From: an uncultured Planctomycetia bacterium
GTDB lineage: Bacteria > Planctomycetota > Phycisphaerae > Phycisphaerales > SM1A02
Assembly: GCA_937871505.1 (NCBI GenBank)
Contig: CALMPF010000016.1
Span: 1 to 64,000 of the forward strand
Direction: 5' to 3'
DNA length: 64,000 nucleotides
In this document: positions 26,937 to 35,450 of the stretch, one piece after another
How positions within the stretch are numbered: the first letter of the stretch is position 1
How the letters are laid out: each line of letters starts with the position of its first letter
Made by a program: the position numbers and the translations under genes
The notes under the pieces: model-generated
What the model saw: the letters and a program-made list of their open reading frames with translations, nothing else
What the model was told of the DNA's origin: nothing
Databases searched by the model: none

Positions 26937-28538
26937 TCATCGGCTGCGGCGGTGCAGCTCGAGGTGGCGCGCCACGGCTCCCTCCGAGGTCCCGTGGGTC
27001 GCTGTGACGATCTTGGCGGCTGCGCGTTCGGCCCCGGCGGCAAGGCGATCGCGGAGCGCTCGGTAGCGATCGTCGAGGAGCGACCTCGGCTCGCTCCCTT
27101 CGACGGGAAGGACTCCGAAACCTCCCGCGTCGACGTCGGCCCACGCGGCGGCCATCAGCTCGGCGCCGATGGCCGCCTCCTCTCGGAGCGCCTCGGCACG
27201 GGCCGCCTCGATCGCGGCAAGCTGCGCCGCCGCGAGGCCCGCGCGGAAGACCGATCGCGCTGCGACCTCCGCGTCGTCGATGTCGAAGGCGCGCGGCGCC
27301 GCCGCCCTCCGAAAGGCGACGATGAACCGGTCGGCTGCCGCGAGACCGTGGACGTCTCCGACGGCGCGGGCGATCAGCAGGGCTGCGTTCTCGGTGCGGC
27401 GCTGGAGCAGCGCCTGCATCCGCACCTCTTCGTGGAGCGCGGCGAGCCTCCTCCGCGGACACGCGGGGTGCGAGCCGCCTGCGTCGCCCGAGCACGCCGG
27501 CTCCTCCAGAATCGATCCGAGCCTGCGCATCCGCGCGTCCGATTGCCGCGCGGCGAGCAGCTCCCCGATCTCGACGGCCCATGCGGCGACGATCGCGCGA
27601 AGCGTCCGTCCATGCGCGTCGTCATCGAGGCGTGCATCGCCGCCTCCGTCGACGGCGAGGGCGGCGACGAGATCGTCGCGCACCCGGGGGTCGCAGTCGG
27701 GGCAGGCGCGGAGGAACAGCTCCAGATCAAGCGCCGGACCGACGAGCCCCTGGTTCTGCGCGGGGCCGGTGAGGTGGCGCGCCCGGAGTTCCGCTCGCCA
27801 TGCCGCGTCGACTCGCAAGCCGGCCTCGACGCCCGCCTTCCGCGTCGCGAGCTCGCGGAGCGACTCGATCGTCCACCGCTCCGCCGCGGCCGCCGTCGCC
27901 CCGAGCGTCATGATCGCACGCGCGAACTCCGGGTGCGCTCTCGCGGCCTCGCGGATCCGCGCGGCGATCGCGGGGGAATCCTCGGGCTCGGCATCGGTCG
28001 CGATCTCGCGGAGCGTCCCCGCGCCTTTCGGCCGGCCGACTCCGAAGAGGAGCGATGCGGCGCGACTCCCCGAACGCTCGATCTCATCGAAGATCGCACC
28101 CGCCTCGTCGGCGACGTCGAGCTCGCCGAGCGCTTCGAGCACCCGCGAGAGGCGCGCGGCGCTCGGCCACCCCACGATCGGCCCAAGCACGCGCAGCGCC
28201 GCGCTCGACTCGGTCTCCTCGGCCGCCCCATGATCAGGAGCGGAGGGGCATGCATCTCCGTCGCTGGCATCGCGCTCGCCGGCGATCTGCGATGCAGCGA
28301 CTTCCAGGGACCGGAGCAGTTCGGACAGCTCGGCGAGGACCTCATCCCGCGGATGCACCCCGGACCGCGCTCTCTCGGCGCCCGCTTCCGAACCTGAGCT
28401 TCGCTCGCACTCGGTCTGACCCGGGAGGCAGCTCGCCACTGCGGGAGGCGCAACCGCCGCGCCGAGAGCTGCGAACGTTGCCGATGCGATCTCCGCGATG
28501 CGGCGATGCGATGTGAGGGTGTTCAGGGAGAGATCCAC
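26937..28538 (-). CDS. Exported helical protein of unknown function
   Basis: 533 residues, not recognised. A weak signal-type segment lies at about 15-36 (EIASATFAALGAAVAPPAVAS). The rest is Ala/Glu/Arg-rich and probably almost all alpha-helical, with short Cys pairs (ACPDCD, PACSG, PACPRR). First gene of the cluster. GTG 28538 is used as the start because the signal segment follows; no strong ribosome site is seen. An operator-like palindrome lies 106 bp upstream. Confidence 0.65.
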   Translation of the reverse strand: MDLSLNTLTSHRRIAEIASATFAALGAAVAPPAVASCLPGQTECERSSGSEAGAERARSGVHPRDEVLAELSELLRSLEVAASQIAGERDASDGDACPSAPDHGAAEETESSAALRVLGPIVGWPSAARLSRVLEALGELDVADEAGAIFDEIERSGSRAASLLFGVGRPKGAGTLREIATDAEPEDSPAIAARIREAARAHPEFARAIMTLGATAAAAERWTIESLRELATRKAGVEAGLRVDAAWRAELRARHLTGPAQNQGLVGPALDLELFLRACPDCDPRVRDDLVAALAVDGGGDARLDDDAHGRTLRAIVAAWAVEIGELLAARQSDARMRRLGSILEEPACSGDAGGSHPACPRRRLAALHEEVRMQALLQRRTENAALLIARAVGDVHGLAAADRFIVAFRRAAAPRAFDIDDAEVAARSVFRAGLAAAQLAAIEAARAEALREEAAIGAELMAAAWADVDAGGFGVLPVEGSEPRSLLDDRYRALRDRLAAGAERAAAKIVTATHGTSEGAVARHLELHRRSR

Positions 28539-29042
28539 CGGCTCTCACGGGTGGTCATCGACTGGTTCGGGGAGTGCCGCAACGGCCTCCGTTCCCTGTC
28601 GGACCGCAGAGAATGTGAGGAGCATATCACCGCCGGGGGGGCTTTGCAGGTGTCTGGACCTGCAACGGAGCGCGACCGGAGTCAGGCGCCCGCGCGCGCT
28701 CGATCTGCCGCGGGACGATCGACGCTCGACGTTCGGTGCCCGATCGGGGGAGCAGGCGAGCGCCGATCCCAACCCCTTCGAGCCCGGCTGGCGGGGGCGG
28801 ACGTGCTCGCGCCCGCCGCGCGCAAGATCAATGCGACAAAGGGTGAAGCGAATCGCGCCGAGGACGCAGTCGTGCGCGCCCGCAGGCAGACGGCCTCGGT
28901 CCCGCCAGCGGAAAGACGTTGCGCACGCTCACTCCGATGAGAATGGTGCGCGATTTGCGTCGGTCCGTCGAAGTCGGGCGACCGACCCGGACCCGGCCGG
29001 GCGGTCGCAACGCGGCGCCGGAGGGCCGCCTCGGCGCCGACG
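28539..29042. other. Gene-free interval upstream of the exported-protein cluster
   Basis: Between the first gene of the cluster and the 3' end of the VWA gene, both minus strand. It contains the palindrome at 28644-28665; no other structure or coding signal stands out. Confidence 0.5.
28644..28665. promoter_or_regulatory. Operator-like palindrome TTGCAGGT-N6-ACCTGCAA
   Basis: A perfect inverted repeat with 8-bp arms and a 6-bp spacer, 106 bp before GTG 28538. The size and symmetry fit a dimeric helix-turn-helix repressor site; it could also be a small hairpin in the leader. No regulator gene lies next to it. Confidence 0.5.
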
Positions 29043-30896
29043 TCACTGCGCTCCGAAGATCAGCCGCCGGTGCGCGACGTAGTCCCACACGACGAAGCGG
29101 TCGAGATCGCGCCCGCCGACGAAGATCGCTCTCCCGCCGGTGGTCTCGACGAGCCGCTGGGCGAAGCGCACGTCGTCCTCGTCCTGGCTGAAGCTGGGGA
29201 CGAGGAAGATGTTGATCACGATGCCCTGCCGGCGGCAGCGCTGCGCCTCGCGCATCGTGGCCTCCTCGGTGCGCGGATCGGGGGGATAGAGCAGATAGAG
29301 CTGCTCCCCCTCGAAGTGCGCCGTGGGGAGGCCGTCGGTGACGAGGAAGATCTGGCGGTTCGGAGTGGCCTGACCGGAGAGGAGCTGCCTGGCGACCTGA
29401 AGCGCCCTCTGGATGTTGGTGAAGTGCAGCGGCACGTCGTACTCGCCGATGGTCGGATCGCTCATGTCGGCGCGGAGGCGCACGACCGGCGAGTGGATCG
29501 AGACCGGCTTGGGCATGAGCGAAGCGATCTCCGAGACGTGCCGCACCCGGGCGAGCGAGTACATCTCGACGAACCCGAGGAAGTCTCCCGGCCACTCGCG
29601 CCGCACGATGCCGTCGAGGGCGAGGGCCATCTTCTTCGCGGCGATGTACTGTCCGCCGTAGCGCATCGAGCCGGACATGTCGAGGATCACCGCGGTGGCG
29701 CAGCGCGGGGCGATCTGCGTGCGATGGACCTCGAGATCTTCGGGCCTGAGCCGGACGGCTCTGCGCCGAGGGTCCGGCGAGCGCTCCTTCGTCGGGTCGC
29801 GGACGAGGGCGTTGAGGATCGACTGCGTCGCATCGAGCGAAGCGAGGGAGTCTCCGAACGCGTACGGCCGCGTCTGGGCGCTCTCGACGGCGCCCTCGCC
29901 TTCCACCGGCGTCTCGTGCCGTCCGCTGCGGCTGGCGGCGAGATCCTCGAAGATCGCCGCGAGCAGCCGCGACTGAAAGAGCCTGTACGCCCTCGGCGTG
30001 AGCCGGTAGCCCTCCGGGCCGAGCTCGATGCCCTGCGCCTCGGCGCCTTGCCGGATGAGCTCCTCGATCTGCCGCTGGAGGGCGGCGAGGTTGCCGAGCT
30101 CCTCGACGCGGTCCTCCTCCTCCGCGAACTCCCGCAGCGCGTCCATGTCGATGATCGCAAGCTGCGCCGTCTCGCGGGCCTTCCGGAGCTGCTCGAGCAG
30201 GGCCTCGATGCGCTCCAGCTCCGCCTTCACCGCCAGCGCTGCGGGCACGTCGAGGGGCGTGCGGCCGGTGAAGCTCCAGCGCGACGCAAGTCGGTCGACC
30301 TGGAAGCGCTCGCCCAGCGCTTCCATCGCCCGAAGGAGCTGCCGCGCGAAGGGCGACTGCTCGTCGCCCACCTCGTACCAGAGGCGCTCGAGGTCGCGAA
30401 GCTGTCCCTCCGTCGCGTCGCGCCGGAACCGTCGCCGGAAGCGCTCCGGCGGCTCGGCGGCGTCGACGGCGCGCCGGTACGCGCTGCGCGCGGCGTCGCG
30501 CGCCGGCTCTGGATCGAACGTCTCGAGGATGCGCCGTCGGCGCTCCTCGAGCATCGCGATCAGGGCGTCGATCCCGGGGCCGAGCCCGCGGATCTGGGCC
30601 GGGTCGATGCGGACCGCCCGCGCGAGCTCCTCCGGCGTGAGTCGCCGGGTCGAGCCGTAGGTGAGCAGGTGCTCGAAGGCGCCCGAGACCGCATCCGGCG
30701 CCTCCGCGAAGGGACTCGGCAGATTCACGGGGTCGTACGCCTGGTAGGCATGCACCACGCCGCGGGCGTGGGGGTGCTCCGTCGGAGCCGAGCGGGACTC
30801 CGGGGGCTCTGGGGGCTCCGGGGGCTGCGGGGACTCGTGCGCCCGAGCATCGTCGTCGCGATCGTCCGGATGAGGTCGGTCGGGGTCGGTGTGCAT
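29043..30896 (-). CDS. VWA (MIDAS) domain protein paired with an AAA+ ATPase
   Basis: 617 residues. An acidic Pro-rich N-terminus, then a long helical region (about 60-380) rich in Arg/Glu, and a C-terminal von Willebrand factor A domain (about 410-617). The MIDAS sequence is DMSGSM, with a later LVTDGLP in the expected place. Such proteins act with MoxR/Mg-chelatase-like ATPases in metal insertion or complex assembly; the client is unknown. The ATPase gene lies upstream on the same strand, 171 bp away. ATG 30896 is taken; GTG 30980 is an alternative. No ribosome site decides it. Confidence 0.85.
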   Translation of the reverse strand: MHTDPDRPHPDDRDDDARAHESPQPPEPPEPPESRSAPTEHPHARGVVHAYQAYDPVNLPSPFAEAPDAVSGAFEHLLTYGSTRRLTPEELARAVRIDPAQIRGLGPGIDALIAMLEERRRRILETFDPEPARDAARSAYRRAVDAAEPPERFRRRFRRDATEGQLRDLERLWYEVGDEQSPFARQLLRAMEALGERFQVDRLASRWSFTGRTPLDVPAALAVKAELERIEALLEQLRKARETAQLAIIDMDALREFAEEEDRVEELGNLAALQRQIEELIRQGAEAQGIELGPEGYRLTPRAYRLFQSRLLAAIFEDLAASRSGRHETPVEGEGAVESAQTRPYAFGDSLASLDATQSILNALVRDPTKERSPDPRRRAVRLRPEDLEVHRTQIAPRCATAVILDMSGSMRYGGQYIAAKKMALALDGIVRREWPGDFLGFVEMYSLARVRHVSEIASLMPKPVSIHSPVVRLRADMSDPTIGEYDVPLHFTNIQRALQVARQLLSGQATPNRQIFLVTDGLPTAHFEGEQLYLLYPPDPRTEEATMREAQRCRRQGIVINIFLVPSFSQDEDDVRFAQRLVETTGGRAIFVGGRDLDRFVVWDYVAHRRLIFGAQ

Positions 30897-31067
30897 CCGA
30901 GGCGGGTGAGTGGGGAGGAACGGTCGTGCGTGGAGCGTCGTCGGCGGATCGACGCCTGGATTGACGATCGAGCGTCGCACCGAGGCGATCGCTGCGCCCG
31001 TGCGCTCGCCGACGATCGCGGGAGCCGGGGGCTCCCGCTGCAGCGGCGGCCGCGGCCGCCCCGATCA

Positions 31068-32588
31068 TCAGAGCTCGTACGTCACGCGCCCGTGCCGGGT
31101 CGCGCGGCTGATCCTCTCCGTCGCGTGCAGCCCGGCGAGCACGAACTCGACGCAGCTCGCCCTGACCGCGGGACTCTCCGCGGGGTTCACCTCGAAGGCC
31201 TTCTCCCATGCGGGCGGGATGCGCCGGAGGCGCTCGGCGTACTGGGCGCTCGGGAGCATGTCGCCGACCTCGATGCGGACGCCCTTGGCGAAGATCTCGG
31301 CGATGGCGTCGAGCCCGTGCGCGTCGCAGTACTCGCCGAAGACCGTGCGGATCGCCTCGGCAAGAATCGACTCGAGGACCTGCCGCTCCGTCATCTGGTG
31401 GACGCCCATCAGGTCGAGCTCGAGCTTGCCCGCCGCCGAGGCGTGCAGATGCGCCAGGTCGCTGATGCGGGCGACGGCGGGGCGCTCGCCGAGCACGATG
31501 CCGCGCCGCCGCGCGCTGGCGACCATCGTGCGGTAGTTGGCGATCGAGAAGCGGGCGGAGACGCCCGAGGCGTGGTCGACGTTGCGGTTGCGGCGCGCGG
31601 CGACGGAGATCTCCTCGACGATCGCCTCCATGAAGGGCGGAACGACCACCGGCCAGTCGCCGCCGAGCGTGAAGCCGGGCGCCGCGAGCGCTTCCTGCCG
31701 CGTGATCGCCATGCCGAGCGCCCGCTCGCGGGGATAGTGGGTCTGGATCGTGGTCCCGATGCGGTCCTTCAACTGCGGGATCACCTTTCCCGAGCGGTTG
31801 TAGGTCGCCGGATTCGCCGAGAAGAGCACGACGAGATCGAGATCGAACCGCACCGGGTAGCCGCGGATCTGGACATCGCGCTCCTCAAGGACGTTGAAGA
31901 GCCCGACCTGCACGCTGTCGTCGAGGTCAGGGAGCTCGTTCATGGCGAAGATCCCGCGGTGCATCCGCGGAATCAGCCCGAAGTGCAGCGCTTCCTCGGC
32001 GCCGATCGAGACGCCCTGCGTGAGCTTCGCCGGGTCGAGCTCGCCGATCACATCCGCGAAGCGCGTTCCGGGCGCGAGGCGCTCGGCGTACCGCTCGGCA
32101 CGCGGCCACCAGCGGATCGGCACCGCCTCCGGCGGCGCGCTCGCGAGGAGCGCCCGTCCGGCGGCGGTGATCGGACGCAGCGGGTCCTCGTGCACCGCGG
32201 CGCCGGGGGCGTCGAGGTACGGGATCGCAGGATCGAGCAGCCGGGTGATCCCGCGCATCAGCCGGCTCTTCGCCTGCCCCTTCTCGCCGAGAAAGAGGAG
32301 GTCGTGTCCCGCGAGGATGCCGTTGACCAGCTCGGGGATGACCGTGTCGTCGTAGCCGACGATCCCGGGAAAGAGCGGTTCGCCCGCCGCGAGCGCCCTG
32401 ACGAGGTTCTCGCGCAGCTCCTCCTTGACGCTGCGCGATCGCCAGCCGGACGCGAGGAGCTCGGCGAGCGTCGAGGCCGGTGCGCGATCGGACTCGCCTG
32501 CGCTCCTGCGCTCGGCGAGGTCGTGCTGCGCGGAGGCTCGCTCGGAGCGGTTTCCTGCGGCATCGGAGTTCTGGAGCGGGGGCGGCAT
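31068..32588 (-). CDS. MoxR / magnesium-chelatase-like AAA+ ATPase
   Basis: 506 residues. The P-loop is GEKGQAKS at 101-108. A large segment follows before [19 protein letters not shown], where the Walker B Asp is replaced by Asn (NELPD); to my knowledge this is usual in this branch and not a defect. [27 protein letters not shown] covers the sensor-1 region. Hexameric chaperone ATPases of this type power a partner VWA protein, here the next gene. The N-terminal ~45 residues are low complexity. Confidence 0.88.
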   Translation of the reverse strand: MPPPLQNSDAAGNRSERASAQHDLAERRSAGESDRAPASTLAELLASGWRSRSVKEELRENLVRALAAGEPLFPGIVGYDDTVIPELVNGILAGHDLLFLGEKGQAKSRLMRGITRLLDPAIPYLDAPGAAVHEDPLRPITAAGRALLASAPPEAVPIRWWPRAERYAERLAPGTRFADVIGELDPAKLTQGVSIGAEEALHFGLIPRMHRGIFAMNELPDLDDSVQVGLFNVLEERDVQIRGYPVRFDLDLVVLFSANPATYNRSGKVIPQLKDRIGTTIQTHYPRERALGMAITRQEALAAPGFTLGGDWPVVVPPFMEAIVEEISVAARRNRNVDHASGVSARFSIANYRTMVASARRRGIVLGERPAVARISDLAHLHASAAGKLELDLMGVHQMTERQVLESILAEAIRTVFGEYCDAHGLDAIAEIFAKGVRIEVGDMLPSAQYAERLRRIPPAWEKAFEVNPAESPAVRASCVEFVLAGLHATERISRATRHGRVTYEL

Positions 32589-32770
32589 GGGGCGGGGAGG
32601 GTGGCGCCGCTCTCTGATCGGGGCGTGTCAGGGCGGCGTCGGGACGTCGAGGAGGGGGCGCCGGGAGGCGCTGGTCGAACGCGATGCGGCGGCGCGCGTC
32701 GCCGGAGGATGCTGCGCGGTCGTTCGGCCGGCGCCGTCCCGGTCGCCCCGCGCTGGCGACCGGAGCGGAC

Positions 32771-33877
32771 TCATGGCTGCCCGACGCTGCGGCCGAACCA
32801 TCCGCGGCGCCAGAAGACGATCAGGAATGTCGCCGCCATCGCGGCCATGATGCCCAGCGCGAAGGGGTAGCCGAGCGTCCAGCGCAGCTCAGGCATGTTC
32901 CAGGGCGACACATCCGGATCGAAGTTCATGCCGTAGATCCCGGCGACAAAGCTCAGCGGAATGAAGATGGTCGAGATGATCGTGAGCACCTTGATGACCT
33001 CGTTCATCCGGTTGCTGAGATTGGCGAGGTAGATGTCGACCATCGAGCTCGCGAGCTCCCGGAAGCTCTCGACGAGATCGAGGATCCGCGCGGCGTGGTC
33101 GTGAGCGTCGCGGGCGTACATGCGGACATCGGCGTCGAGCAGGTCGGGTTCGTGGGCGAGCTGGCTGGCCACGTCGCGCATCGGCCAGACGGCGCGGCGG
33201 ACTGAGAGGAGCTCCCGCTTGATCTCGAAGAGCCGCGCCACCAGTTCGGGCCCGGGTCGCGCGAGGATTCGGTGCTCGAGCTCCTCCAGCTCGTCCCCGA
33301 ACCGCTCGAGGACCTTGAAGTAGCCGTCGATCACCGCGTCTGCGATGGCATAGCCCAGGTAGCTTGCGCTGGAGCGTCGGACACGCCCGCGGGCCCGGCG
33401 GATGCGGTCGCGCAGCTCATCGAGGCAGTCGCCCGGGGTCTCCTGGAAGGTCAGGACGAAGTTCGGCCCGATGAACATGCTCATCTGCTCGAGGAGCAGG
33501 CCATCGCGGATCTCCGCCATCCGCAGGATGAGGAAGAGGCGGTCGCCGTAGGGATCGAGCTTGGGGCGCTGGGAGAGATCGAGAATGTCCTCCTGCGCCA
33601 GCGGATGGAGCCGGAAGACCTCGCCAAGAGCCCTGATCGTCTCGATGTCGCCGAGCCCGGAGACGTTGATCCACGTGACCGGGTGCGCTCCGACCAACTC
33701 CCGGAGCTCGTCGATGCGCTCGACCTTGCGCTCGACCACCGCCTCCGGGCCGTACGCGATCACCGTGACTTCCGGCTTGGCTGCCTCAGGCGGGGCGACC
33801 AGCGTGCCCGGCGGGGTGCCGACGTTCTGCGTCAGTCGTCGCTTGCGCCCACGCTTGGATCGGTTGCCGCGAGGCAT
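32771..33877 (-). CDS. corA: CorA-family magnesium/cobalt transporter
   Basis: Pentameric divalent-cation channel of the cytoplasmic membrane. 368 residues: a basic N-terminus, an alpha/beta cytoplasmic domain, a long helical stalk (about 190-300), and two C-terminal transmembrane helices. The signature GMN is present in GIYGMNFD after the first helix (VLTIISTIFIPLSFVA); the second helix is FALGIMAAMAATFLIVF. ATG 33877 has TACCCT 6 nt upstream. Magnesium is the likely substrate but the family includes cobalt, nickel and zinc transporters. Confidence 0.94.
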   Translation of the reverse strand: MPRGNRSKRGRKRRLTQNVGTPPGTLVAPPEAAKPEVTVIAYGPEAVVERKVERIDELRELVGAHPVTWINVSGLGDIETIRALGEVFRLHPLAQEDILDLSQRPKLDPYGDRLFLILRMAEIRDGLLLEQMSMFIGPNFVLTFQETPGDCLDELRDRIRRARGRVRRSSASYLGYAIADAVIDGYFKVLERFGDELEELEHRILARPGPELVARLFEIKRELLSVRRAVWPMRDVASQLAHEPDLLDADVRMYARDAHDHAARILDLVESFRELASSMVDIYLANLSNRMNEVIKVLTIISTIFIPLSFVAGIYGMNFDPDVSPWNMPELRWTLGYPFALGIMAAMAATFLIVFWRRGWFGRSVGQP

Positions 33878-33883
33878 GGCGGG

Positions 33884-33889
33884 AGGGTA
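33884..33889 (-). promoter_or_regulatory. -10-like hexamer TACCCT, 6 nt before corA
   Basis: Read on the minus strand. Confidence 0.35.
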
Positions 33890-33999
33890 CTCCGCCACGC
33901 CTCGACACCGGCGCTCCGGCGCAGCGCGGCGCCTGCTGCGGTCAACCGCGCGACGGCGCCGCGGGGAATCGGAGCCCGCGCAGCGTCGCGCGGTGCACT

Positions 34000-34431
34000 T
34001 CATGCGGCTGCCAGGGCGACCATCCATCCCGCGAGCACCGCCCGTGCGCTCCAGAGCGCCGTCCTGACCCAGTTGCTTCCGACCAGCGCCGCCAGCGCCG
34101 CGGCGTCGAAGCCGCCGGAGAGCCGCGCGTGCGCGGGCACCTGAAGGGCCGCCGTGGAGAGCCACAGCGCGGCGACCATCGCCAGGCCCGCCCACGCCAT
34201 CCAGCGCGGCACCCCTGCGGGCGCAGCGGCCACGAGCGCCGCGGCGCAGAGCGCCTCGACGAGCATCGCCGGTCCGACCACGAAGGTGGTCAGGCGCTGG
34301 TGCGCCGCCTCGTACGCGGGAAACCCCTCGGCGCCGACGCGCGCGAAGAGGGGGTAGTGGACGATCTGCACGAACCAGATCACCCCGGTCATGAAGGCGG
34401 TCGCCATGAGATGGACGATCAGGAGGACCAT
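34000..34431 (-). CDS. Small four-helix integral membrane protein
   Basis: 143 residues, unknown function. Four hydrophobic segments at about 1-23, 49-70, 77-97 and 121-143. The first loop carries VIWFVQIVHYPLFARVG...FPAYEAAHQR followed by VVGPAMLVEA; the W-x-x-Q-x-x-H-Y-P and H-x-R pattern with a later P-x-x-x-x-E recurs in a widespread uncharacterised bacterial membrane family. Independent gene, 122 bp upstream of corA on the same strand. Confidence 0.75.
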   Translation of the reverse strand: MVLLIVHLMATAFMTGVIWFVQIVHYPLFARVGAEGFPAYEAAHQRLTTFVVGPAMLVEALCAAALVAAAPAGVPRWMAWAGLAMVAALWLSTAALQVPAHARLSGGFDAAALAALVGSNWVRTALWSARAVLAGWMVALAAA

Positions 34432-34748
34432 GGCGGTCGGGAGCGTGGTTCGCCGCCTGCGCGGATGCGATGCACGCTCGCGACCCGTGGCAGCCTGTGG
34501 AAAAGTTCATTCGGGCTGCGGACGAGCGGACAGGCGAATCGCATCGTCGCCTCCCCGCTCGCCCTCGCCTGCAAAGCACTTACGCCACAGGCTGCTCGAC
34601 GACGGGGCGTGCCGACGGGGCGTGACGGCGAGGCCGACGGGGCCGAGGCTTCCGCGCCCCGGGGGGCGTCTCCCTGGCCGGAGAGGCCGCGCGCTTCGCC
34701 GAGGGGCGGGGCTCATCTCCGTCGTGCTCGGGGCGATCCAGAGGCAGG
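34432..34748. other. Intergenic region with an 11-bp inverted repeat
   Basis: GCAGCCTGTGG at 34490-34500 and its exact complement CCACAGGCTGC at 34585-34595 are separated by 84 bp. The first arm continues as AAAAG, one mismatch from a DnaA box, but there is no second box. No gene is visible. Confidence 0.5.
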
Positions 34749-35246
34749 CTACCCCGCCGCCTCGAGATCGATGACCTCGAGGCGGTCCAGCGCGACGTCG
34801 AGCAGCGCCACGGTGTATCTGGGAGCGCGGTGGAGGGCGCCGGGGTTGATCACCCGCGTCGCGCCGATCCGCTCGTCGCGCAGGGCGTGGGTGTGTCCGT
34901 GGATGGCGTAGTCGACGCCTTCGCGCAGGGCCGCATCGAGCAGGTGGGGGAGATGTCCGTGGGAGTAGACGAGGCGACGTCCTGCCAGCTCGAGCTTCCC
35001 GACCGGATGATCGACGGGGATGCCGAGTCGTTCCGCCTGTCGGGCGAGGAGCACCTCGTCGTCGCAGTTTCCGAAGACCACCCTGCAACCCGAACCGGCG
35101 AGGACTTCGAGCACCGGCTCCCCGCCGATGTCGCCCACATGGAGCAGGAGCGACGCTCCGCGCCCGCTGAGCACCTCGACGGCGCGCCGGGCCCGCGCGA
35201 CCTGGCCGTGGGAGTCGGAGAGCAATCCGATCAGGGCGGCGCTCAT
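34749..35246 (-). CDS. YfcE/MJ0936-type phosphodiesterase
   Basis: A small calcineurin-like metallophosphoesterase of 165 residues. All five metal-binding blocks are present in order: SDSHG, HVGDIGG, GNCDDE, YSHGH and HGHTH. Members cleave phosphodiester model compounds; the physiological substrate is usually unknown. Cytoplasmic. ATG 35246 is the natural N-terminus (MSAALIGLLSDSHG) with a short GGAG upstream. Divergent from gltX, 204 bp apart. Confidence 0.93.
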   Translation of the reverse strand: MSAALIGLLSDSHGQVARARRAVEVLSGRGASLLLHVGDIGGEPVLEVLAGSGCRVVFGNCDDEVLLARQAERLGIPVDHPVGKLELAGRRLVYSHGHLPHLLDAALREGVDYAIHGHTHALRDERIGATRVINPGALHRAPRYTVALLDVALDRLEVIDLEAAG

Positions 35247-35450
35247 CAGGGGTGGGCTCCTCGGCCGGAATCGCGACTCGATGCGGCGGCCGCCCCCGTC
35301 GACTGCTCCGGCGCCCGGGCGAACGGGCCATCGCCCGCGAGGCTCCGCCGCGCCGCGCTGCGATCGGACCGGCGACGCGCCGCCGAAGTCTCCCTCCGCC
35401 TGCCGGGCGGGCACCCGTCCTTCGCTCTGGTGTACGCTCCGCGACTCACG

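Noticed and set aside
31068-32588. Loss of Walker B Asp in the AAA+ protein as a defect
   Set aside because: As far as I know, the NELPD form is normal in this MoxR/chelatase-like branch.
29070-32870. A 1266-codon open frame on the plus strand
   Set aside because: Antisense to the VWA and AAA+ genes, both of which have clear family motifs.
34495-34508. DnaA-box-like TGTGGAAAA, possible replication origin
   Set aside because: A single imperfect box without dnaA, dnaN or an A/T-rich unwinding element nearby.
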